A DNA stretch of 64,000 nt from Histomonas meleagridis (taxonomy: Eukaryota; Parabasalia; Tritrichomonadida; Dientamoebidae): positions 62,001 to 126,000 of the forward strand of contig WSYJ01000067.1 in assembly GCA_020186115.1 (NCBI GenBank). The letters are read 5' to 3'. The notes under the pieces were generated by a model. The model made no database searches and was not told where the DNA came from. It saw nothing but the letters and a program-made list of their open reading frames with translations. Of the stretch, positions 40,238-51,700 are shown one piece after another. The position numbers and the translations under genes are program-made. Position 1 is the stretch's first letter; each line of letters begins with the position of its first letter.

Positions 40238-42212
40238 ATGTTTACTATTGAATATGCTATGAAAGGTATAGAAACTAATGTTGTTGAAGCTTCTGAAATT
40301 ATTGACCAAGATGACTTACAAAAAGTTTTAGAAAATTATTCTACAAATGATCAAATAACAGATAAACTTAATACTATAACTTCGATTACAATTTCACAAT
40401 TATATTATAATAAATCACAATCAGATGAAAAATATTCTACAATAACTCATACTCATAATACAATAAATTATGATTTAACAGTAAATGGGAATGTACAAGT
40501 TACTTCATTAAATGGTTTTCAATTGGCAACTTCAGAAGGTGGTAAATGGGATACAAAATTATATGTACCATCTATTATTACATTAAAAGAAGATGGTGTT
40601 GTTGAAGTTGGTCAATATATTGATATGCATAATAATGCAGATTATGATAAAGATAATACATGGAGAATAACTGCTAATACTAATTCATTAGATTTTAAAT
40701 CAAAAACTGGAACATTATTAAGTTTTGGAAGTAATGGTAATATTAAATGTGCAACTATTAATAATGTAGATATAACTAAAATATCTTCAAATGATCATAA
40801 TCATGATGAGATTTATGCTAAAAAAGATCATGAACATGTAAACTATGCTTCATCAGATCATACTCATAGTTATAATGAATTAAATGATAAACCACAGTCA
40901 TTTCCACCTTCAGATCATACTCATAGTTATAATGATTTAATCCATAAACCTGAAACATTTCCACCTTCAGAACATACACATAGTTATAATGATTTAACTA
41001 ATAAACCTGAAAAATTTCCACCCTCAGAACATACACATACTAAGTATGCTTCAAAAGATCATAACCATGATACAAAATATGCTGCAACAAATCATACACA
41101 TAGTTATAATGATTTAACAGATATTCCTACAGGTTCAAATACAGAAGATATTCATTGTTCAACAATTAATGGTTTTGCTTTAAATTCAGGACCTTCAGAT
41201 TCAAATTTAAATATTAGTGTTCCTTCAATTGCAGTTATTAAAAACGATGGTGTTTTAGAAACAGGTCCTTATATAGATATGCATACTAGTGATGGATATG
41301 AAAATGATTATAGTTTTATAATGAAATGTAAAGGGAATGTTATGGAATTAAACCAACACTAAAAGGTTGCGATGGTTTTTATTACTCAGCATCTCTTGAT
41401 GCATTAGGTTGTAATAACTTAAATTGCTCTAAAATTATGTACTCTGTAAATACTAATGGTATTGTAAATACAGGAAATATAAAATCTGCTACTGGTCAAT
41501 TCACTAGTTTAGAATCTACTAAATTAACTTTATTTCACAGTATAATTGAAGAATCAGGTAATACATATCAATTATTAGTAAAAATTTATGGATCTACACA
41601 TACTGAAGATAAAAAATATGGAAGATTATATTTTGAATCTGTAACACAAAAGAAACAAAATGATGGTACTTTTCTAGATATATTTAGTACAATATATCAT
41701 ATCGCGACTACATTTAATACATTTGAAGGAACTGGAGGTATTGTACAAATAAATACAACTATTATTCATAATGCTACTGTTTCAGAAGACTTATAACAAT
41801 TTCAAATTGGTTCATATGTATTTTTAACAGGTAATGTTTATGCTTTAACCAATGAAGGTAAATATGTTACAAATACTTCATCAACTGATTGTATTTTATC
41901 AGTTAAAACATCAGGTACATATAAAGAATATTTAGGTATATGTGTAGCTAAACATGAAACTGGTTATAAAGCTTCAATAGGTAATGTTATTAAAAAAGAA
42001 GTAGAAATTTTACAAGATACTATTGATTTTGCTACACATGGAGATTTTTATTTTAGAGTAAATAATATCGCAGATTATGAAATTGGTGATGTAGTATTAT
42101 TTGATGGTAATAAATTATCAGATGATTTAGTAATAACTACTAAAATATTAAATTCAATAGTTGGTGAAGTAACAGGTAAAATAGATGAACATTTATTAAG
42201 TATATTTAAATA
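40238..42212 (+). pseudogene. Phage-tail-fibre-like protein of the Maverick remnant (two breaks)
   Basis: The frame opens at 40238. After an N-terminal helix and a module with LYVPSIITLKEDGVVEVG…YIDMH, a repeat region carries DHTHSYNDL-x-(D/N)KP-x-x-FPPSEHTHS units (residues ~190-290). A second module with VPSIAVIKNDGVLETGPYIDMH shows internal duplication. A one-base deletion in an A run near 41351 shifts the frame; the sequence continues from about 41370 (GCDGFYYSASLDALG). An in-frame TAA at 41794-41796, perhaps from CAA, is followed by open sequence to 42212. H-T-H-S repeats of this kind are typical of trimeric phage tail fibres. In Mavericks they would decorate a virion-like particle. Two changes make it a recent pseudogene. 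Confidence 0.7.
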
Positions 42213-42253
42213 ATAAAAAAAAATATTTTAATTCATTTTTATTTTTTTTTTAA

Positions 42254-42559
42254 ATGGAAGAACGTGAACCAAAAAAAGAACCTATCATCAATAAATCTTC
42301 ATTAGATGAAGTACGACGATTAGCTCTACTCGATGATAAAGGACCTGAGAAAGGGCCTTCTTTTTACGAATTTTTAATGCAAAATTTAAGAGTGATTTTT
42401 CGTATTCTGAAATTTGATTTATCATTATATAATTTTTTAAAACTAATGGATGAAGCAACAAAATCTGTTAGAAATGGGGTTCCAATAACACCAACATATA
42501 AAATTCAATTTAAGTTAATGATAGAATATTATCAAATCATTATTAATAGTTTTATTTGA
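42254..42559 (+). CDS. Maverick-type 101-residue protein, possibly truncated
   Basis: ATG at 42254 follows a T-run. The product begins with a charged region (EEREPKKEPIINKS) and then a helical part (FYEFLMQNLRVIFRILKF, YKIQFKLMIEYYQIIINSFI). The sequence after the stop stays coding-like in another frame (ENFLEKTQINTKLDFDEFKK), so a frameshift at ~42555 probably shortens it. Family unknown. Confidence 0.4.
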   Translation: MEEREPKKEPIINKSSLDEVRRLALLDDKGPEKGPSFYEFLMQNLRVIFRILKFDLSLYNFLKLMDEATKSVRNGVPITPTYKIQFKLMIEYYQIIINSFI

Positions 42560-42686
42560 AAATTTTTTAGAAAAAACTCAAATTAATACAAAATTAGATT
42601 TTGATGAATTTAAAAAATGAATTAATGATATTATTAAAAAATATAATATAGATTATATTGATGGAAATATAGGTTTATATACATAA

Positions 42687-43312
42687 ATGGTACAGGTTTA
42701 TTTAATCCTAAAATTATTCATTGTGATTTAAAAACAACATTTTTATCAAAACCTTTACAATATATTTCAAATTATTTAATTGGTACTAAAATAATTCCTG
42801 TTAAAAAAATAATAATAAAAAATAAATCTTATCCTATACATTCATCTTTAGCTATAATTAATAGAATTTGTAGAACTATTAAAGATATGGCTGATAATAT
42901 GGGTTTAGAGTATATTCAACCTCATGATATGAATAAAATTATACATAATTATAATTATACTTATCATAAAACATTATCTAAATTAAATCATAAAAAAATA
43001 TCACTATATGAAGCTAAAATAAAACAAAAATCTTTTGGTTTATCTTTACATAAATTAGATCATAAAATTATGAAACAAAAAAGATTTTATTTACCCCCTG
43101 GTACAACAGTAACAGTTTATAACACAGATCAATTAAAAAAAAGATCAAAAATATTACCAGATATTTATATAGTGAATAATTTTGATAAAGGTAAATTTAA
43201 TATTCGTATTGATAAAGATATAAAAATTTCAGTACCGAGATATTTATCAAATCCAGTTCCAAATGCAATTATTATACCTTCAAAAGAAAAAGATCCAATG
43301 ATGTTTTATTAA
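42687..43312 (+). pseudogene. Retroviral-type integrase C-terminal fragment of the Maverick
   Basis: One open frame without an ATG until 42887. It reads GLFNPKIIHCDLKTTF, then HSSLAIINRICRTIKDMADN, then IIHNYNYTYHKTLSKLNHKK. The R-x-x-R-T-I-K-D-M followed by a Y-N-x-T-x-H motif is the end of the rve/c-integrase core of Mavericks. A basic beta region (PPGTTVTVYN, GKFNIRI) then matches their C-terminal domain. The catalytic DDE residues of the N-terminal half are absent, so the gene is 5' truncated. Confidence 0.6.
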
Positions 43313-43315
43313 TAA

Positions 43316-43699
43316 ATAAATACTTTTTCTAATGAGATATGAAATTCATCCATTAATGTGTTATATTCTTTATTATATTGTGAACTAAAATTATAACCAT
43401 TAATTTTAATTGAATTAATTGTTTCAATTGGATTTACATGCTTTAAAACAACCAGGTTCAGGATCTTTATAACTTAATCTAACTTGATTAAAATCGATTT
43501 TTAGAATTAAATATATAGCTTGTACTAAATCATTAGCATTAATTATAATTTTACCACTATTATCAATTAAATTTGCTATTAATTTCATATTATTTGTTTT
43601 TAATATCGCACTAAATGTTAAAGCTATATGTCTATATAAAGCACTAGCATTATCAGTATGTTTATTTTGTACGTTAAAACAAAGATGAAAATTTTGCAC
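43316..43699 (-). pseudogene. Minus-strand Maverick protein fragment
   Basis: The frame 43424-43699 encodes 91 residues (MKLIANLIDNSGKIIINAND) and stops. A second frame downstream (43316-43424) gives INGYNFSSQYNKEYNTLMDEF to a stop, suggesting one frameshifted gene converging on the integrase fragment. Family not recognised. Confidence 0.4.
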
Positions 43700-44290
43700 T
43701 TTGAACAGGCAACCGAATTAACGGTCATTGAGATATAAAAATTATATATAATGGTATCATTAGGAAATTCAAGACTTTTATCTTCAACTAAATATTCTAC
43801 CATTAGAAGAAATGTTGAATCATCCCGATTAACTTAGTAAATTTTTCTTGTATCTCTTTATAATTTTAAACGGCTTCACCATCCGACCAGATAGACTCAA
43901 ATAATAATATTGAAAAACGTTACGATAAGATTTTAATAATTTCAAGATATTTGAGTTAATGAATCATATAGACAATGGATATATGATATCAAGGAATTTT
44001 GTCTAGCCGTTTTTTAGAAATTATCGATTATCTGATTATTCCAACTTTTAGAATGTTGTAACACATAAACCATTTAATATATCGAATGTTGTAAAAAATA
44101 AATTATTTAATAAAAAAGGTGTTCTTAATCAATATATGTATGTTAATATGAGATAATATTACAATTTATATGATTCAAGACAATATTTTACAAAATATTG
44201 TATTTTAAATGATGGCATGTTCTTTATTTGAGCCAATATTCAAAAAATAAATTTTGGCGGTTTTTCAAACGGCTTTGTCGCCCCTTTTAC

Positions 44291-45450
44291 AACGATCACT
44301 AATGATAATAAACCACATGAAAAATGAAATCAGATTTTACATTTTAGTATCTACCAGAGAGATTACAAGAAAATATACAGCTGTTTGCTTTTTGTTTGGC
44401 TCGCTTTACAAAAGTAAATATCCGAAAAGTGACACATCTACAAAATAGATCACCTGCTCAACAAAAATATTGTCTTGCTTTGGAAAAGTAAATGTCTGGA
44501 ATTGAGAAGTTTACATATGTATTACAAAAAAAATGTCTATCAAAAAGATTCTCTTGCTTCACAAAAGTAATTGGCAAAAAAGTGACGCTTGTAAAAAAAA
44601 GTGTCTCGCTACACAAAAGTAAATATCCAAAAATTGAATAAAAAAAATTTGACACAACACTTAATTTGAATTATTTGTGCCTTAATTATTTTTTTGCCTC
44701 ATAGGGGTACAGGTGTGATAAGCACCAAATTAAATTTACTTTTTCTCTCCATATATTTTAGCAAAAACATTTTAAATTCATAAGACATATCTACGATGAT
44801 ATAGAGATTATTTCGAGCATTGATTTTTTCTAAAAAATTAAAAATCAAATAATTATACATTTTTTTGATAATTTTGATTTTTTGATACCTTTCGATGAAC
44901 ATAGATTTTATAATTAATGTTTAATAATTTGTATATAATTTAAGTTTTTTTTATTGAGTATTCATTATGAAAATGCACTATTTAAGACCATTCATTATGA
45001 AAAATAAACAATTCAAAAATGCAGATATTTACTTTTATTAAGCGAGACATTTACTTTCGTGAAGCAAGCCAAACAAAAAGCAAACAGCTGTACACAAAGA
45101 ACAATTATTTTGTCCTTGGTCTCCATTTTGTACATGGCAAAGGGACAATGATGAAGACTTTTCAATACATTCTAACAAATTTCATAAAGACATAAGAATT
45201 ATAAAAGTACCATATATGAGGTTTAGGAACATAGATATTGTCAGTTTACTTCATATTAAATACGACGAGATAGACAAAAGCGGAGAACCAGTTATAATTT
45301 ATGATAGTATTTGTCCGTTTTGGTAAGATTAAATTAAATGATTCTGATGAATACGGATTACACTTAACAAATCATATTAACTAACTCGAATATATATTAC
45401 AGTCATTAATTAAAAAAATGTTGTTTTCTATATGGTTTCTTATATATGGT
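44291..45450 (+). mobile_element. Continuation of retroelement copy 2, split by a TIR element
   Basis: The segment 44305-44377 (KNEIRFYILVST) aligns with 32125-32170 of copy 1 (RNEIRFTYYN). After the TIR insertion, 45093-45450 continues with LFCPWSPFCTW, IHSNKFHKDIRI and YMRFRNIDIVSLLHI, matching LFCPWFPYCTW, IHLNKFHKGKRI and YMRFRDIDIVNLLHI at 32200-32360. The two flanks join in the right order on the copy-1 map. A frameshift lies near 45325. Similarity ends at about 45450. Confidence 0.75.
44378..45090. mobile_element. 713-bp MITE-like TIR element at a TA target
   Basis: Terminal inverted repeats of about 43 bp with 4 mismatches start CAGCTGTTTGCTTTTTG and are flanked by TA on both sides (44376-44377, 45091-45092), the Tc1/mariner target duplication. 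Inside, the sub-terminal motif GCTT(T/C)ACAAAAGTAAAT recurs several times. It has no transposase gene and so is nonautonomous. It interrupts coding sequence of the retroelement relic, so it arrived later. Confidence 0.85.
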
Positions 45451-45954
45451 TATAAAATTGCTATGACTACACATCCCCATTGGGCATGACTAGGCTCACC
45501 TTATTCTCCTCCAAAAATTATAACAAATGGCATTTATTCTATGTTAAAATTGAGTGAAATCATCTTTTTTAGAGGTCGCGTCCGTTTTTAAATTCCTGGA
45601 CGTTAAAAAGTTCTCGATTTGTCTGAAATTTATTGCTCGGGAATTTTTCATTTCGAGTCTATTTCATTATAAACTGGAGAAAATAATTCGGCATTACGAT
45701 AGATTGAAAAATGATTAAAAGATATGTAAACTTCTCAAAATTGACAACTGGATTATTGTCGATTTGGTTTCAAAAATTTCATTTTCATTCAATTTCCATT
45801 AATAAATTTATTAATTTTTTCCCAATATTTCTGACTGCTTCTTTATTACACATGTGTACCACCTATTTTTGCATGAAATTGGATCTCTTTCGTTTATATG
45901 TTGGGAAATCAATTTCCATTGATGTCCAATTTTTGTTACCAATTCATGATGCAT

Positions 45955-46175
45955 CTTGAAGTGTTTTATTTTTTATATATTCTCTTATTTGATTATTAAT
46001 TACTTGAGGCCTTCCACGTTTTAATTCTTTTGATTTCATTTGTTGAGGTAAACTGTCGAATTGTATTATCAACTCGATGAGTTCCAACATGTAGTATCCC
46101 TGCTATTTGTTTTTGACTGAATCCTTGTTTGTAAAGGTTGATTATGTTCTCGGCATTGTTCAATATTTCCCTAAT
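45955..46175 (-). pseudogene. Tc1/mariner-like transposase relic (HTH region)
   Basis: Read on the minus strand: NIINLYKQGFSQKQIAGILH, then VGTHRVDNTIRQF, and after a frame change KELKRGRPQVINNQIREYI. This is the N-terminal helix-turn-helix followed by the GRP hook typical of Tc1/mariner-like and related DDE transposases. The catalytic domain is not evident downstream (45700-45950 is degraded). It could be the source family of the nearby TIR element. Confidence 0.55.
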
Positions 46176-47347
46176 AATAAACGGTCTCTATTCAAAAAAT
46201 TAATAGAGTGTCCTCAATGCCGATTTATTTTCACAAGTTTACATAGTGATTTAAAAAAATTGAAAAAATTTTTCCATATCCTTATATAAAGAACTATTAA
46301 ATGGTGTGTATGAAATTCTTTATTCCAGAAAATAGCGCAAAAAAGAGCGGATATTTTATTGATTTTACACAATAATCACTAAAATCAACTAATAAAAAAA
46401 ATACATCTATAGTTATAAAACTAATGAACATTGTATCAAATTAAAGAATAAATATGAATTTTATTAATTTTAACATATAAATACATCTTTTTAAATGTGT
46501 ATCAAAATAATCAAAAAATTAGAAAATACTATATAAATATCATTGATACTTCAAAATATCCAATGAAATTTAATCAACATTCTATATTTTTAAAAATCAA
46601 TGTCATCACGTTTAAATATCAAATATGAATTAATGTGGAAATTGTTTTATTTTTTATAATTTTTCCTTGGTGGTTCCTAAAATTCAAAATCGACGATTAG
46701 TTAATAATAGACATGACAAAAAAATATTTTTAAATAAAAAATAATTAAATTTAGTGTTTTTATTTATATAAAAAATACTGTTGTATCGATTCTATATAAA
46801 GAGATGCTACGGTTGGGGTGGAACACCCTATTCCCAATTTTTGTTGCTTCATAATTTATATCTCCATTAATTTTCATACCTTGCTCAAGTGAGAATGAAA
46901 ATATTTTATAATTATGACATAAAATACAATAAATTCCTAAATCCTTATTAAATTTTTAAAACTCGTAATTTTTTCTATTTCTTCGAGGAAGCAAAATTTG
47001 TTTCCTTTCATCTGTTTAAGCCAAAACTTATATTCAAAGGATCTGCAAGAATGCGCTTTGAATTGTTTGCTTATCTTTGCTCCACAAACAGAAAGAAATT
47101 TTAAAATAAATTCAGGTAAAGAAGTTAAAGAACTTCAGTTTCGATCAGTTACTATTTGAATAAGTGGAGTTTTATAGAACTAATTATCTATAAATGGAAT
47201 TGAAAATGCCAAATTAAATCCGATTATGTTGAGAAATATTTTACGGAATTCAAATGGATAAAGATACACTATTTGTTAAAAACAGTGATGAAATACCGCT
47301 AAGTTAAAGTGATCTCTATGTAATAACATCATTGGAAATAATCATTT
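46176..47347. other. Intergenic region without recognised gene
   Basis: 1.2 kb of AT-rich sequence. No coding family, RNA or repeat recognised. Confidence 0.5.
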
Positions 47348-49036
47348 TTACACAAAATCTGGATTCAATTTAAATGAGGATGTTTTATCCTCATTAATTC
47401 TTAGGACAAACTTATGGAATTTCATCAAGTTTAGATGGTGCGCAATCGATATATATGTAATTTTGTTGTCTCTCATCCATTGATAAAATTTCAATTCTAA
47501 TTCTTGGGGAATTGCACTTGTTCCCTCATCGATCAGCAAGAACTCTGGCTTATGTATCATTATCCTGCAAAGAGCAATTCTTTGTCTTTCACCAGGTGAT
47601 AGTCCATTTTGCCAACTTTCATCTGGTCTCAAAAGCAAATGATCCAATTCGAAGAAACTAATAGCCTCGTGAACAGCTTCGCTACTAACTTCTGAAACGT
47701 CAATTGGGAAACAACAACATTCAACAAGAGTTCCAACTGGAAGATATGGATACTGTGTAATTATCAGAAAAACGTCAGCACTTCTCTCGGGAAGTGTTAT
47801 AGTTCCTCCACCTATTGGCCACACTTTACCAAGTGCTCTAAAGATTGATGATTTTCCGCATCCAGATGGGCCGACGATAAAAACCGACTCCGACTTTTTC
47901 ACCGTAAAAGTTATGTGACCAATTAACAATTCATTGTTTGGCTTTACAACGTCAACGTTCTCCATTTTAATTTCATCTCCTATCAAAGGCTCACAAACCA
48001 TTGATTTATGGTCCTTAAGGACATTTATAAGACCAATGATCCGTGCAGAGTACCCACAAAGCTTGGAGAAGTTTTGCATAAATGTAGATATCATTATGAG
48101 ACCAGAGACAAACTGAATCATCACAAAAGAAACTGTTGAAACATATTTTGAGACTTCAGGTGGAGTTAAAGTTCGAGGAAAATTCATATAAACGGAAAGA
48201 TATACAATTGCATTTCCAACATAATTGACTGAATTAGTGAGCAAATTAAGAAGAACTGAATGGTTTGCAAGGCTTTTTTGGATAGAAAATGCAGCTTCGA
48301 GACGTTTTGTGATGAGATTACGTTCACATTCTTGGCCCTTTGAAAGAGCAATGGATTCGGCATTTTGTTTAATGAGAGTATTTGCAAGACGGTAATCACC
48401 ATTTGCTGCTTCGAATGTGTTGATTAATCTGATGATTGGTGTAATAACTAATCTTGACAAAATAATTACGAGAACTGAAAATCCAATGCAAATAAGGACG
48501 GACTTTATTCCTGACTCTATATATGTTTGATATCCATAGTAAAAAATATAAAATGGCATTTTGACACAACCATCAACAATTTGAATTAAATTATCTGCCC
48601 AACAATAGCAATCGTTGGCAATTCTAGCATCTGGGTTATCGATTTCTGCATTGTATATTAATAATTCATAAAATGCATTTTCATGAAAGTATAAAGAATG
48701 AATTTTGTTAACAAGATTTTCTCTAAGAAGAATCGAAGTTCTATCTCCTACCCAAATTTGTAATGAAATTGATAAACACATTACAAGCATCCATATGAAA
48801 TATTCAATTAAATTATTTTTTAAGCTTTTTGTGTTTTTTGAAGCTATAGCATAATTAAGCCTTGCTGGAAATAAACCAATTTTGTTTTCTACAAAAACTA
48901 ATGATGTTGCAAATCCAATAATGAATATTATAATTAAAAGAGTCCATTTGTTAAAAGCAACGCGCATTGCACTGAACGCATCTGTGACTTTGGTGCCCTT
49001 TAGTTTGTACAATTGAAGCTGAGATGCATCAAACAT
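47348..49036 (-). CDS. ABC half-transporter of the ABCD type
   Basis: 562 residues from the ATG at 49036; the frame upstream begins with TTG. Transmembrane segments lie at ~25-45, 70-92, 155-180 and 255-290. The ABCD-type motif NPDARIANDC lies at ~130. The nucleotide-binding domain carries Walker A GPSGCGKSS (~388-396), signature LSPGERQRIA (~478) and Walker B FLLIDEGTSA (~498-507), all intact. Family knowledge: ABCD proteins import fatty acyl-CoA into peroxisomes, or act in lysosomes (ABCD4). Parabasalids lack peroxisomes, so the location must be another compartment. It would work as a dimer. Confidence 0.82.
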   Translation of the reverse strand: MFDASQLQLYKLKGTKVTDAFSAMRVAFNKWTLLIIIFIIGFATSLVFVENKIGLFPARLNYAIASKNTKSLKNNLIEYFIWMLVMCLSISLQIWVGDRTSILLRENLVNKIHSLYFHENAFYELLIYNAEIDNPDARIANDCYCWADNLIQIVDGCVKMPFYIFYYGYQTYIESGIKSVLICIGFSVLVIILSRLVITPIIRLINTFEAANGDYRLANTLIKQNAESIALSKGQECERNLITKRLEAAFSIQKSLANHSVLLNLLTNSVNYVGNAIVYLSVYMNFPRTLTPPEVSKYVSTVSFVMIQFVSGLIMISTFMQNFSKLCGYSARIIGLINVLKDHKSMVCEPLIGDEIKMENVDVVKPNNELLIGHITFTVKKSESVFIVGPSGCGKSSIFRALGKVWPIGGGTITLPERSADVFLIITQYPYLPVGTLVECCCFPIDVSEVSSEAVHEAISFFELDHLLLRPDESWQNGLSPGERQRIALCRIMIHKPEFLLIDEGTSAIPQELELKFYQWMRDNKITYISIAHHLNLMKFHKFVLRINEDKTSSFKLNPDFV

Positions 49037-50329
49037 TTGATGCGATAACAAGGTGTTCGCAAAAATTAAACGTTGATTTTATGAGGACAAGATAAATAAA
49101 CGGTCGAGATTAGTACATTGTATGAATATTCATTTTTCTTTCTATGTTTCTCAACACTTGATATAAATTTATACTATACTTTAACCCAGATTTTAAGTGC
49201 ATTTGTTTAAAATAAGTTTAAGATAAAAAATATTCAGTTTTTAAATTTTCAATTTTTCAATTTTTCAATTTTCAATTTTCAATTTCATAATTGATTTCTT
49301 TCATTTCCATCAAAAATTAATTTCCTCTTTTTTCATAGAAGTAAACTTTCTCTCTTTCAACCAAGGGCAATCGTGCCATGTTGCCATTTTTCAAAATCGC
49401 CATATGGCAACGATCATTTTCATATCACAATTCACTTCAAAAACATAAAAGTGCTACTTAATAATGAATAAACTAAACAAGTTTTAATATTTTATCGTTC
49501 AGTTTGAACTTGGGTTGTTGCTATTCGAATAACAACGATCATTTTTATGTTCTGAAATATGGCAATGATAACTATCAAATATGGCAACAAACTCAGTGAA
49601 ATACCTATCAGACCTATTCAAATAGTATACAACAAACTTAGTTAAATATTGAAGGGCCTAGGTCGGATGAAGAATGGAATTTGGTCTTAAATTTCAATAA
49701 ATGAATTTAATATCTCTACTCCCACAGTAGAAGGCTTTAAAAAATCAAAAGGAACATGGATTCGATGTTTTAGAAGGATAGTTCAATGAGGTCACTTTTA
49801 TAAAACAATTTTTTGTTATTACGATAATAACCGCTCCGATAAAGTTTTTAGTGGCCACTTTTTAAAAAGTGTATTTCCATTTTAACATTTATCAAAAAAA
49901 ATTGATTAACTCTTATTTTATTCAGTCATTGAACTAAATTTTATGTAAAATCTAAATTTATGCCTGCGTTGAAAGAGGACAGCTGACTTTAAAAAAGGAA
50001 AACTATTTTTCCACAATTGATTATCAAATTCTCATTAACCACATTTTTTTGTAAAAAGTATGGCTCATTGTTCGAAACAATGTTGATTTTAATTTGTTAA
50101 ATGTTATTTAATATTTTTTTTTAAAGAAGCATCCCTCAGGGTGATTTTCACCCGAGCTGCATTCAATTCACGAAAGTATGATGTTGCATTTAAAAAGTGA
50201 ACACCACTTCATCAGGATTGAAAGGCTTGGCTGCTTCATTCCTCTGATTTTACTTTTTCTTATATCTGTTTTGAGGCCTTTTCAATATATTGAAAATTTT
50301 GAATGACGCCATTGGCACACTGCTAAATA
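49037..50329. other. Intergenic region between divergent genes with short repeats
   Basis: 1.3 kb. A tandem TTTTCAATT-type array is at 49246-49286. A dispersed ATATGGCAA(C/T)GAT / CAACGATCATTTT motif occurs three or four times between 49375 and 49585. No gene seen. Confidence 0.55.
49246..49286. repeat. Short TTTTCAATT tandem repeat
   Basis: Five imperfect 8-9-nt units of CAATTTT(T). Low complexity. Confidence 0.85.
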
Positions 50330-50986
50330 ATGCAGGAAAACATAGAGACTACAAACACCCACATTCATTTTAAGCAAAAAGAAAGTACAAATAAAGAGTA
50401 TGGTTTTCCACTACCGTTAGACATACCAGAAATTGTTAATCAACAAAATAATTTTGATGTGGAAAAAAGCGAAATATTATCAAACGATATGCTGTTTTTA
50501 AAGGATATTTCTTCAGAAACACTTCATATGATTTTAGGAGGGTATTTGTGTACAAAATATATTTTACTTGATTGTAGGTCAGAATCTAAGTACAATAAAG
50601 GGCATATTTTAAATGCTATTCGGGTCACAACAGAGATGGTCATTGAACTTTTCAACAAAGAATACAAGGATATCCCAATTGTAATATTATATTGCAATGA
50701 TTCTACGATCCAAAGTAAAATATGGGGGATACTCATTAGACAGTATGATAGAAGCTATCACAGTTACCCAATCTTAGCATTTCCCAAAATTTTATTGCTC
50801 AGAGGCGGCTACAAAGATTTTCGAAAGAAATATGCACACGAATGTTCTCATAGATATTTGAACTTTCATATCGAAACAAGTGTTGAGCAAGCACAAGTCC
50901 GAAAATTTAGCTTTAATCAACAATTAGTTCAAATGAGCAATCGAATTTCGAAAGCAAAAAAATACCCATTGAGGTATTTACAATAA
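50330..50986 (+). CDS. Cdc25-type rhodanese-domain protein lacking the catalytic Arg
   Basis: 218 residues. A rhodanese domain (~65-180) has LLDCRSESKYNKGHILNAI (Asp81-Cys82-Arg83) and the ending LLRGGYKDFRKKY, both typical of Cdc25 phosphatases. The active-site loop reads ILYCNDSTIQS: Cys122 is present but the essential Arg of C-x5-R is Gln. I infer an inactive, possibly substrate-binding, Cdc25-like protein. The N-terminus lacks known regulatory motifs. The C-terminus is basic (RKFSFNQQ, NRISKAKKY). Arsenate reductase-like rhodaneses are an alternative, but those also need the Arg. Confidence 0.72.
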   Translation: MQENIETTNTHIHFKQKESTNKEYGFPLPLDIPEIVNQQNNFDVEKSEILSNDMLFLKDISSETLHMILGGYLCTKYILLDCRSESKYNKGHILNAIRVTTEMVIELFNKEYKDIPIVILYCNDSTIQSKIWGILIRQYDRSYHSYPILAFPKILLLRGGYKDFRKKYAHECSHRYLNFHIETSVEQAQVRKFSFNQQLVQMSNRISKAKKYPLRYLQ

Positions 50987-51700
50987 CCTAACTTGGAGTT
51001 GGATTATTGCTATGCACGAGATTCATTCTTTAGTGAGTTCTTTTGGTTTTAATTAAAAATTGAGTGATTTTAAGCTTTTCAATTTATCACTTCACACTGG
51101 CATTTTCAAAGTTATCAAATTTGAATTGATTTGGTTTTTCAAGTGAACAAAAAGGCTGTCGTCTCGAAATTGAGAAGAAATCCAATTTTTGAAACGCTTT
51201 TGAGTTCTGCCGCAGAAAACGGTTTTTGCACAAAGACCGATACCAAAATGGTGTCAGCAATGGAAAAATTTTTCACATAAGCAATATGACCAGGCAAAAT
51301 CTAATTAAAAACTTGCCGTAATTCAGCTTAATTTTATGGGCTAAGAAGAAATAGAATTTTTAAATTAAAAATAATGAAATGATATTAGCACAATGGAGTT
51401 ATATAAATTAATTTATTGGTAAGATTATTAAAAACTTTTCATTGTAAATTTTCTGGTTAATTAAAATATATTAAAAATGGTATGAGTCAGATGAAATTTC
51501 AAAAAATATTTATGCATTTTCGGAATATTGTATTAAAATCATGAAAATTAGATTACTTTCTTTATCATGATAATTTTTGATTTGGTGTTTTGTTTGTTTA
51601 TAAATGATTTCCTGTTCTTCACCTCAAAAACAACAAAACCGCATCAATCGATTAAAATGAATTCAATTTTTTAATTTTTTTGCTTTTCATTTCACTTTTA
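50987..51700. other. Intergenic region
   Basis: 0.7 kb of AT-rich sequence upstream of the M24 peptidase; no gene seen. Confidence 0.5.

Larger units (their letters stand above)
39240..44290. mobile_element. Maverick/Polinton-like remnant inserted in the retroelement
   Basis: About 5 kb separating the two halves of retroelement copy 2. It has a GC-rich terminal block with a 29-bp stem palindrome and very AT-rich genes of Maverick type: a 113-residue protein, a phage-like fibre, a 101-residue protein, an integrase C-terminus and a minus-strand fragment. No DNA polymerase B, packaging ATPase or capsid gene is present, so this is a deleted copy. Exact borders and target duplication could not be fixed by eye. 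Confidence 0.6.

Noticed and set aside
45711-45959. 82-residue plus-strand ORF
   Set aside because: It lies antisense to degraded transposase-like sequence and has no recognisable domain.
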